This document shows positions 56,121 through 64,000 of a DNA stretch of 64,000 bases, piece after piece (positions within the stretch are counted from its first letter, which is position 1; every line of letters starts with the position of its first letter). Both the position numbers and the translations under genes were made by a program. Origin of the DNA: Ahaetulla prasina (lineage: Eukaryota > Chordata > Lepidosauria > Squamata > Colubridae); NCBI RefSeq assembly GCF_028640845.1, contig NC_080539.1, positions 162,130,736 to 162,194,735 on the forward strand, written 5' to 3'. The notes below the pieces were generated by a model. That model had not been told where the DNA came from and made no database searches. It saw nothing but the letters and a program-made list of their open reading frames with translations.

Positions 56121-56857
56121 TGCTATAGTTTTCATGTGCTCCTACCTCAATATAGAATTCTGTCTATATTTTCAACAATCAGGAGTCTTAGGGGCCAAAT
56201 CAGATTGTGACTATCCCAAACCTGTATTAAAAAATGCTACGATGTGTCTGTAATCCATACATAGCCTTTGATTGACTGAGATTATACCCTCAATTGAGGG
56301 AAAACACACTGAAACATTTCCTTTGTGAAAAATATATGGAATGCTGAAAAGCTGGGACAGAGATACAGTTTAGACTGTAGTATATTTGCATTCCATTATA
56401 TTCCAACAGGCAAGAGTTTGAGAAAGCATACTTTCCTCATTTATTAAATAAACATATAAAAAAATAGCACGTTTTTTTATTTAGTCAATTTCTATAGCTG
56501 CCCATCTCAAGCAAAGGCACACAGTGCTGGGACTTTTTCCCCTAGACAGGCTGGATTCATAGAGTGCTCAGTAGCGCTGCACTGATCTTTAGTGAAATTT
56601 AATTTTCAGTGTGAATATTGCTATTCAGAAGATGAGAAAAATCATCTGTGAAAATCCTGGACCTTCCATTATTCCACAATCTAGTTTCATGCTTGTTTCC
56701 TGCCATTGTTTCTCTGATTGCCGCCTCCTTCATGACATTTTTTTTTACCTGAAACTATTTTTTCAGTGATCTTCCTTGGTTTCATTGCTCAACATTTATG
56801 AATATGCACATCATTGCACATCAGACTCTGCTTTTCTTTATATATATGTATATAAAT
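56121..56857. other. no feature recognised
   Basis: Low-copy AT-rich DNA. Confidence 0.4.
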
Positions 56858-56861
56858 ATAT

Positions 56862-56932
56862 GTGTGTGTGTGTGTGTGTGTGTCTATAATGTGTCTATAA
56901 TGTGTATGTGTTTGTGTGTGTGTGTGTGTGTA
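56862..56932. repeat. (TG)n interrupted microsatellite
   Basis: Two TG blocks separated by TATAATGTGTCTATAATGTG. Confidence 0.9.
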
Positions 56933-56990
56933 TAAATCCTTGCTGTGTGCTAATGTACATAGGTTCCTAGTTTTAAATGAATTGCAGGGG

Positions 56991-57041
<51 letters not shown>

Positions 57042-57065
57042 TGTCTGTCTGTCTGTCTGTCTGTC
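56991..57065. repeat. (AT)n(GT)n(CTGT)n compound microsatellite
   Basis: Directly abuts the Penelope-like element, as at the other Penelope loci. Confidence 0.95.
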
Positions 57066-57104
57066 TTTGGTTAATCAGGTTTTCTCCTGTGTAAAATTAG
57101 AAGT

Positions 57105-57440
57105 GCAGAATGCACAAACCGAAAAATATCCACCATCCTAAGAAACCCCAAAGACAAAATTGAGTTAGAAAATCAAGGAGTATATGAAATCCCATGCACC
57201 ACCTGCCCCACCACAGACATCAGACAAACCAACAGAAGAATAAGTGCACGCATTGAAGAACACAAGAACTCAGTCAAAAAAGAGGAACCAACTTCTTCCC
57301 TGGTCCAACACCTTAAAGCCACAGGACACGATATTGACTTTAAAAAGACCAGAACTATCGCCAAAACTGAACACTTTAACAACAGAATAATCAGAGAAGC
57401 CATCGAGATAGACAAATGCCCACACAGCATGAACAAATGA
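57105..57440 (+). pseudogene. GIY-YIG endonuclease region of Penelope-like element, open but mutated
   Basis: An uninterrupted frame without a start codon: TNRKISTILRNPKDKIELEN, GVYEIPCTTCPTTDIRQTNR, then ISARIEEHKNSVKKEEPTSS and AEHFNNRIIREA-like residues, to a TGA at 57438 where other copies have CGA. The YIG of the nuclease motif is changed to DIR, removing the motif tyrosine and glycine, so catalysis is not expected. Confidence 0.8.
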
Positions 57441-57952
57441 GATGATACCTACCGCCTACCAATAAACCCGCCCTTATTGACGAACGAGTCCCTAACACAA
57501 GGAATGACACCAGACCTACACTCACGAGGTCCACACAGGATGTCACCACCACACGTCCACCCAGAAAGCAAACCCAAACCCACACTGATCATGAAGCACA
57601 ATCAAGGACCAGAAGCCAGACCGCAGCTGCAACATTAGCCATTTCAAACCCCTCCAATCCATGCATGCAGCAGACTGACACCCACCATGAAGATGTAGCA
57701 TGACCACGACCACGAAGCTAAACAACAGCAATGCAGCTCACCAACTCAAATCCCCCTGCAACTCAGACTAATCTGAGCACAACCAAGCCCCCACCCAAAC
57801 AGGACACACCCCCAGCCAATCAGAGCACAAAAAACCCCCATCCAATCAGAACACAGCCAAGCTCCCACCCAATCAGTTCAAACCCCCACTAGCAGTTAAA
57901 AGGAAGAAACAGCTGCAATCACACATTGCTCCCAGAAGCACGAAGCTGAAGC

Positions 57953-57986
57953 CTGAAGATGACGAATGAGACTTCGTCGAACCGTC
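57953..57986 (+). ncRNA. hammerhead-like motif with core mutation
   Basis: Same module as 35684-35717 with a perfect GACGAA/UUCGUC stem, but GAAAC is GAACC (A to C at 57982). That changes the position that pairs with the U before the cleavage site. Confidence 0.7.
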
Positions 57987-58065
57987 GCCAGGACACTTCT
58001 AATTTTACATGGGAGAAAACCCGAATAACCAAAGACCTACATACAAACACCCGCAAAACCTCAGA

Positions 58066-58066
58066 A

Positions 58067-58100
<34 letters not shown>

Positions 58101-58101
58101 T
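58066..58101. repeat. (CA)n microsatellite
   Basis: Abuts the right end of the Penelope-like element. Confidence 0.9.
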
Positions 58102-58931
58102 ATAAAGCTTTTTGCATGTTATGTGCTAATCCACATATAAATATGTTTAAAAATCTAATTCAGATGAATAAACACTATACTGTACAAATAAACACCTGGT
58201 TTGAAAGAAAAATCTGGAAGGCTTAATTACTCTTTCGTATCATTTTATTACCATTTACTGAAGATTTATCAAAATGGGAAACATGCAGGATTTTTTTTCT
58301 TAAAGGCAAAGAAAAATTTGCCTAGGGATTTTAGAATTGTAAAGGTGCTCCTGCTGGCACCTCATAATGCAGTGCTTTTAAAAAAATTATTTTTTTTCTA
58401 TCCTATATGTGTAGCCATACTGAGGTTTAGCCAGTCAGATGAAGTAAGAAAAAAGGGGGGGAAGTACCCCAAAGGGGATCAAGAGTATGGAATATATTCC
58501 TCTTGTGTTGTGTCATTTCTCATGAGTTTAAAAAGTTATATCTTGGCATATGTTTTTTTGTTTCCTTCCTTTTAACCAATTTCACAATCCAATGAGCCAG
58601 CCTTGCGCTTATCTCATGGCTCAGCACCTTAGACATAAACTCCTAACGTGGCACTCTGTCAAATGGTGGCTGATAATCTAAGCACTATATGTAATATCCC
58701 CAGCTTTCTCTGCCTGTAATATCCGGAAAGAATTACAAGGCAGTGAAGCTTGGGGCTCTTTTGCTGATGCTACTCTGGTTACCGCTGGTCAAGTTGAGCT
58801 TTTTCAAAGCTCCTGCTTATTAGATCCCTCTCAAATACTTTCCAAAACTTTGCTCAGTACAATGAATGAGTAATATCTTTTCCCTCATTTGAGAGTATTC
58901 TTCCCATGCTCCCCTGTACTGTATACTGTAT
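58102..58931. other. no feature recognised
   Basis: Low-copy. The frame at 58201-58575 has no domain and poor codon character. Confidence 0.4.
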
Positions 58932-59815
58932 GTATCCGCATACAGATGGGAGGTTGAATAACTAGCCTCGTGGTGCAACCAGAACAATCTGGAACTGAAC
59001 ACATTCAAAACCATAGAAATGGTGGAGAGACCCTCCCATACTTCCACCTCTTACAATATTAGAATAAACAGTATCAACAGTACAGACCTTCAAATTTCTA
59101 GGTTCTACCATATCGCAAGATCTAAAATGGACATCTAACATCAAAAACATCATCAAAAAAGCACATCAAAGAATGTTCTTTCTGCGCCAACTCAGTAAGC
59201 TCAAACTGCCCAAGGAGCTGCTGATCCAGTTCTACAGAGGAATTATTGAGTCTGTCATCTGCACCTCTATAACTGTCTGGTTTGGTTCTGCAACCCAACA
59301 AAACAGACACAGACTTCAGAGGATAATTAGAACTGCAGAAAAAACAATTACTACCAACCTGCCTTCCATTGAGGACCTGTATACTGCACGAGTCAAAAAG
59401 AGGGCTGTGAAAATATTTACAGACCCCTCACATCCTGGGCATAAACAGTTCCTACCCCCAAAACAACTCTATAGAGCACTGCACACCAGAACAACTAGGC
59501 ACAAGGACAGTTTTTCCCCGAATGCCGTCACTCTGCTAAACAAATAATTCCCTCAACCCTGTCAAAATATTTACTAAGTCTGCACTACTATTAATCTTCT
59601 CATCGTTCCTATCACCCATCTCCTTCCACTTATGACTGTGTGACTGTAACGTTGTTGCTTGATATTGATTATTTCCTGTTTGCTTATTTGTACCCTATGA
59701 CTATCATTAAATATTGTACCTTATGATTATTGAGGAACGTATCCTTTCTTCTATGGCACCAAGAAAAATTCCTTGTGTGTCCAATCACACTTGGCCAATA
59801 AAAAGTTCTATTATA
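58932..59815 (+). mobile_element. L2-like LINE (family A) 3' end with complete 3' UTR
   Basis: 5'-truncated copy aligning from 25755 onward: RT C-terminal coding, then the uninterrupted 3' UTR (CTATTAATCTTCTCATCG, TGTTGCTTGATATTGATTAT, TTTGCTTATTTGTACCC) to CACTTGGCCAATAAA and TTCTATTATATT. It gives the reference order that proves LINE B interrupts the 3' UTR at 26544. Confidence 0.9.
59173..59547 (+). pseudogene. LINE family A RT C-terminal domain
   Basis: 125 codons open to the natural stop: LRQLSKLKLPKELLIQFYRG, WFGSATQQNRHRLQRIIRTA and SIEDLYTARVKKRAVKIFTD, ending SFSPNAVTLLNK. The catalytic RT is missing through 5' truncation. Confidence 0.88.
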
Positions 59816-60240
59816 TTATATATATGCCCATTTCCACACATCCATGAACACCCTTGCACTCCTGTTCAGCTCTTTCCAACCCCTGTCTCTGTTTGGTTTC
59901 TTCCCATGCCATTTATCTTCCAAGTGGCTTTTCACTTGTTGCAGACCAAATTGCTTCCTTTCCTTCTTGTTGTCGTATTTGTTTGCTGGCACCTTTTCAC
60001 CTGCTGCGCTCACCTTTTTACTCATCTAATCCACCTCACCATCAGGGCAATGCAAGTAGGAGAACAAAGGCCAACTACAATGAATCATTTCTTTGAGACA
60101 GTGCAATAGAGAAGAGTTGCAAGATCGAAAAAGAAAAATCTCTCCCTCTCCCCTCTCTTTACGTAAATCTATGGTTCACTTTTTTAATGAATTGAAGTGT
60201 GCTATAGAAATGATGAGTGTTTAATATAGTTGTTAGTTTT

Positions 60241-60581
60241 TTTTTAAAATACTTTATTAAACTTTTTTACATTAAAAGCATAAAAAAAAGGGGGGGGGAA
60301 AGGCTTATATCATTTAACAGCTTATTTGTGGTGTTTTTCATCTAATAATAATCCATGCAATAATGACAAACATTAAATTATACATATTTGTGTTCTTATT
60401 TTATCTATTGATTATGTTTAGTAACTAAATATTCCTATCTCCTTTCCATCCATCCATACCACCGTTCCCATATACCATAAAATACTGATGTCTCCTTATC
60501 CTTCAGACTCAAAGTTAGTTTGTCCATTTCTGCGCAATTCATAATCTTTTGTACAATAAGTCTCTCTGTGGGCACATATAT
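60241..60581 (-). mobile_element. L1 LINE 3' end, short insertion
   Basis: A minus-strand L1 tail with ORF2 residues PTERLIVQKIMNCAEMDKLT. It is flanked by an exact 17-bp duplication ATATAGTTGTTAGTTTT (60224-60240 and 60582-60598). Confidence 0.88.
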
Positions 60582-61079
60582 ATATAGTTGTTAGTTTTAT
60601 GACCGATAATAGCAGTAGAGAGTTTTCCTTCGCTTTGGAATTAAAGGAGTTGTAGACCAGTATATCATAAAGGAGATGGGCTAGGGAAGACTGATTCATG
60701 GAATTATTTTGCTGATGCTGGGATCTTTTTCATTATTACTAGCCAACCATTCTTTTAAAATTAAAAATGTTAAGTGAAAGTTCCTTGTTTCCTGATTGCT
60801 TATTTGTAAAAAAAAGCTAGTCTTTTTGTCTTCTGTAATTATGCTAGAATGATCTGTTTTAGGTGAGTCCAGAGACTTATTAGAGAGATGGGTGATAATA
60901 TAAATTGAACTAAATACATAAATAAGTCTCAATGATACACCATATGCCTAATAGTGGTGATGGACTACATCTAATGGCAAAGAAAGTAGCCAGTTCAATT
61001 ATTGGCATCTCTACTTCCAAAAGTCCCTTCTGAATTGAACTTGTACTTTGTTGATTTTTTTGGAGCAAGAGGGCAGAAA

Positions 61080-61175
61080 CAGTGGTGAAATTCAAAAAAA
61101 TTCCCTACCAGTTCTGTGGGCGTGGCTTGGTGGGCATGTGCAAACTGGTAGGGAAAGTAAATGAATCACACCTCT
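61080..61175 (+). mobile_element. hAT-type MITE, family A, heavily deleted
   Basis: 96 bp with CAGTGGTGAAATTCAAAA and ATGAATCACACCTCTG ends and one GTGGCTTGGTGGGC unit. The target duplication is unclear. Confidence 0.75.
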
Positions 61176-61689
61176 GATTCAGAAAAATCAGAGAGCAAAT
61201 TTCTCTTTTATTACCAGCATAGATAACATATTTACTCTTATCTTTCTTCTCCTCTTTCTCCTTCTTCTCCCTTTTCTCCCTTGTTTCCTTTTACTCCTTC
61301 TCCTCCTCCTTCTAATCTTTGTGTCTTAATCGCTTAATACACATTTAAAACAATAGTCCAAATCTCCTAATAGAATACATCTGATGTCAGATTTTATGTG
61401 ATTTCCAGTTCTGTTCCACATATTTTGTTGCTTTTTAAACACTTGTTAGCAATGTCTTGTGCTTTTTATTCTTCTGTAGCATCCATAAAAAAATTATAGC
61501 AGAAGCCATCCTTGTACCATCCACCTGTAAAGGTTTATATACATGGGCAATTTCACCATAATTTCAAATATTCCTTTCCTCATGGCTGTCTTTTAGATAA
61601 TTATGTGAAGTATGTAGATAGCTTAATTTGATCAGATTTTTATTTGTGTGCATCATCTGGATATGATTTTTAAATAACTTCCTTCAGAT

Positions 61690-61905
61690 TTCCAGAAAAG
61701 AAGAGGAGGAACCTGAAGCGTCGCAGCGAGACTGGCTGGAAAATAGTGAAGCTCTGATGAGCTTTGCAAAAATCCAGTCAGACAAATTGCTGTCAGGGGG
61801 GTCTTCAGACTGGAACTGTCTTGAAGGGATGGTGAAGAAAGAGAGGTGCCTTGGAAGACCAAAAGGAACAGGCAAGTTCCTCGAAGGATCAGAGGCAGCT
61901 CTTTG
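61690..61905 (+). other. open segment of unknown nature
   Basis: A 72-codon stop-free segment follows a pyrimidine-poor CTTCCTTCAG, reading EEEPEASQRDWLENSEALMS and SDWNCLEGMVKKERCLGRPK, then stops. I do not recognise it. It could be part of a LINE 5' region or a degenerate exon; chance is also possible. Confidence 0.25.
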
Positions 61906-63123
61906 AACTGGTGGCAGGGATGGCAGCCATTAAAATGACTATTCTAAGCTGGGGTAACTGGCCTAAGATTTGTGCAGGAGTGATGTTTGAATGGAGTATT
62001 GAGCGATTGGCCAATTTAAAAGTAAAAAGAAATTCTTTGAAAAAAGCTTAAAAGAGGCCCCAGTGTGAAATGAATGGCTAATTGGCACTTTGGAATGTTA
62101 ATTGCAGGGAAAAGAACAAAGAGGAAGTTAAAAGACTAAAGCCCCCAAAAAGAAAACTTTCTTTTTTGAAAGTTTTAAAATTGAATTTGGAGAAATTTGA
62201 AATAATACAAGAAAAAGAAAACTGAGAGAAAGCATTTTTTAACAATAAAAGGAAAACAAATTGAAGGGAAAGTATTTTCCATGTGGATTTAAAAGTGATA
62301 CTTTGTTGCCTGGAAATTTGTGGACTGGAGAGAAACATCTGCTGGTGGAAATAAAGCACTACAACAAAGGACAGTAAGAATTTTGACTACCATGGGAAAT
62401 TTTAAGGAGTACTTGTTTAAACTGCTGGATCCTGACTTTGAAAAGAAGTGAAAAAGAACAAAGCCTTAAACTGGATTGGTCCAATATTTCAATTGGATAC
62501 TATTTGGAAATAAAAAAGAGAGAGAGACACTACACGGCCTTGAATTTTAACTACATATAAATTAAAATTTTAAAAAATTGAATTGACAATAAGGAACATT
62601 GGGAATATGAGTATCTAATGGAAATGTTTAAGAAGGAGCGTGAAGCATTTAAGGGTAATAAAGAAGCGGAAGTTTGGTAAGAATACAAAAAAAGGAAAAA
62701 GAGAATATAAATGTGAATCAACAACATAATGTTGAAAGGAAAATAATTGAAGATGAAAAAATAGATGATTACACAGGGATTGACAGTGAAAAACAAAATG
62801 TGGATGGGAGGAATATCAGCCAAAAAAAGAAAGGAAGAGAAGGAAATGGGAAAAGACTGAGGGGGAGAATTAAAAGGGTAACAATTTTAAAAATAAGAGA
62901 AAGGATTCAGGGGAAAAGATACAATAAATATAAAAAGAAAAAAAAGAAAATAAGAGGAAGGGAGAAAGGGAGAAAAATATTAAGAAGTGGAATTTGGAGA
63001 GACCAAAAGAAAATGGGTAAAAGGGGAAGAATAATGGAGAGAAGGAAGGGAAATAAAGCATTTATTAGTTGATTTAAGGGAAATGTTTTAATGGTAGAAA
63101 TTGTATGTAAGAATTAACAAGAA

Positions 63124-63371
63124 GAAGTATATTGTTTACTATAAAATGGATCAGCAGGTGTAATATGAAATGTAGATTGGTTTAAATATGAAAATAATGG
63201 AAATTAAGATATAAAGTTGAAATGCTAGTAAATGATGTATGTAAGAAGTAAAAAAGAAGAAATATATTGTTTATTGTAAAATAGATTAGCAGATGCAATA
63301 TGAAATGAAGATTGGTTTAAATGTAAAAATAATTGAAATTAGATTTAAAATTGAAAGGCTAGTAAATGAGG
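63124..63371 (+). repeat. 135-bp tandem duplication
   Basis: GAAGTATATTGTTTACTATA to GCTAGTAAATGA at 63124-63238 recurs, diverged, at 63259-63371 (GAAATATATTGTTTATTGTA to GCTAGTAAATGAG). Confidence 0.8.
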
Positions 63372-63599
63372 AAAATAATTAATTGAAGTTGGAATAAGAA
63401 ATTAGGAACTAAAGAAAATAAGAGGTGGAAGGTTAATTAAGTCAAAATGTTTCAATATAAAAATGGAATGAGTTGAAATACATTGTTAATAATTAAAAAA
63501 TGTGATGGGGACTTTAAAAAATATAGTTAATAAATGGAGAAAAAAATTGGTGTTGCCAGAATATCATTGTGGAAAATATTGAATTGAAAATGAATACCA

Positions 63600-63840
63600 G
63601 AATGGAAAGAGAACGAAAGAAGGAATAGAGGGAAGAAGGAGAAGAGAGGAAGGAGAGAGAGGAATAGAAGAAAGGGAAAAGGAGAGGAAGAAAGGGAGTA
63701 GGTGAGAAGGTTAGAAAGGGAGGAAGGAATGGAGGAGGGGGAAAGGAAGGAAAAGTAGAGGAGTAGGAGAGGAGGAAAGAGGAAAGTAGAAAAGGATAGA
63801 AGAAGGGAGGGAAGAGAAAGAGAGAAGAGGAGAAGAAGCA
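63600..63840. repeat. GA-rich low-complexity tract
   Basis: Irregular GGAA/GAGA/AAGG. The overlapping serine/proline/phenylalanine-rich minus frames are artefacts. Confidence 0.9.
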
Positions 63841-64000
63841 TTGTTGTAAAACAAGAGAAATGAAATGGTAAAAAGGCAACCCCAAGAATGTTCAAATTTA
63901 TTAGGATGAAGAACCAATTGATATGAAAGTTAAAAGGGAATATATATGATTAACAATGGATAAGATAACTAATTGAAATAATGTTAAGAAACAAGTATTA

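Larger units (their letters stand above)
57066..58065 (+). mobile_element. Penelope-like element, third large copy, with inverted end fragment
   Basis: 57066-57105 is a minus-oriented scrap of the terminal repeat (GGTTTTCTCCTGTGTAAAAT), complementary to about 57998-58040. From 57106 a plus-strand copy runs through GIY-YIG coding, the CCAAT segment and a hammerhead-like module to AAAACCTCAGAAAACACAC, then a CA repeat. The geometry of inverted end fragment, body and terminal repeat repeats that of the 35.6-kb locus. Confidence 0.85.
62050..63997. other. A/G-rich region, possibly a decayed L1 5' part
   Basis: Nearly 2 kb of strongly purine-rich plus strand. A lysine/arginine-rich frame at 62674-63072 (EDEKIDDYTGIDSEKQNVDG) may echo an L1 ORF1. 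ACCATGGGAAATTTTAAGG at about 62390 begins a 21-codon frame. No diagnostic motif is present, so this is a guess. Confidence 0.3.

Noticed and set aside
62674..63917. Lysine/arginine-rich plus frames and serine/phenylalanine-rich minus frames
   Set aside because: Composition-driven by purine-rich DNA. No motif supports a real protein, so only a tentative decayed L1 label was given.

Overview
The window looks like intergenic or deep-intronic DNA from a squamate reptile, most likely a snake. This rests on a textbook Sauria SINE with a Bov-B-like tail, a second tRNA-derived SINE ending in GCTATT repeats, CR1, L2-like and L1 LINEs, Penelope-like elements, Ty1/copia, and long AATAG/TTCTA pentanucleotide arrays growing from LINE 3' tails, a pattern known from snake genomes. 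No host protein-coding gene, tRNA, rRNA or CRISPR array could be supported. Every long reading frame is transposon-derived or a microsatellite artefact.

Layout. 0-1.1 kb: minus-strand CR1-group LINE fragment. 1.7-20 kb: low-copy DNA with many short elements: hAT-type MITEs with 8-bp target duplications, Tigger-like relics, SINEs, a solo LTR, foldback MITEs, and two small palindromes of Penelope type carrying hammerhead-ribozyme-like motifs. 20.4-20.9 kb: Helitron-like element. 21.5-32.7 kb: an 11-kb LINE cluster. It holds an L2-like LINE (family A) in head-to-tail copies with a 1.4-kb internal duplication, a CR1-group LINE (family B) inserted in its 3' UTR, a ~915-bp TTCTA/TTCTG array, and then a scrambled copy of the same locus joined at microhomologies. 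35.6-38.3 kb: two Penelope-like elements head to head, between AT repeats. 38.7-43.3 kb: purine microsatellites, a SINE and CR1 tails. 44.7-45.8 kb: solo LTR with 5-bp target duplication, then a Tigger-like relic. 47-50 kb: two L1 ORF2 3' fragments, one inside a hAT MITE. 51-53.3 kb: more MITEs and a decayed Penelope repeat. 54.4-56.1 kb: a deleted but young Ty1/copia element inside a SINE. 57-58.1 kb: third large Penelope copy. 58.9-59.8 kb: another family A 3' end. 60.2-60.6 kb: short L1. 61.7 kb to the end: A/G-rich DNA of uncertain origin.

The most interesting material is (i) seven copies of a compact hammerhead-like RNA module, six at full length with the same 34-nt layout (7-nt box, 1 nt, 6-bp stem, 6-nt loop, 8-nt box), spread over three or four sequence families, all but one in palindromic Penelope-type repeats; (ii) the template-switch-like mosaic at 30.7-32.3 kb; and (iii) nested insertions that give a relative chronology. 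Three long stretches without repeats (10.4-11.1, 16.4-16.9 and 49.9-50.4 kb) are candidates for conserved regulatory DNA, which I could not test.
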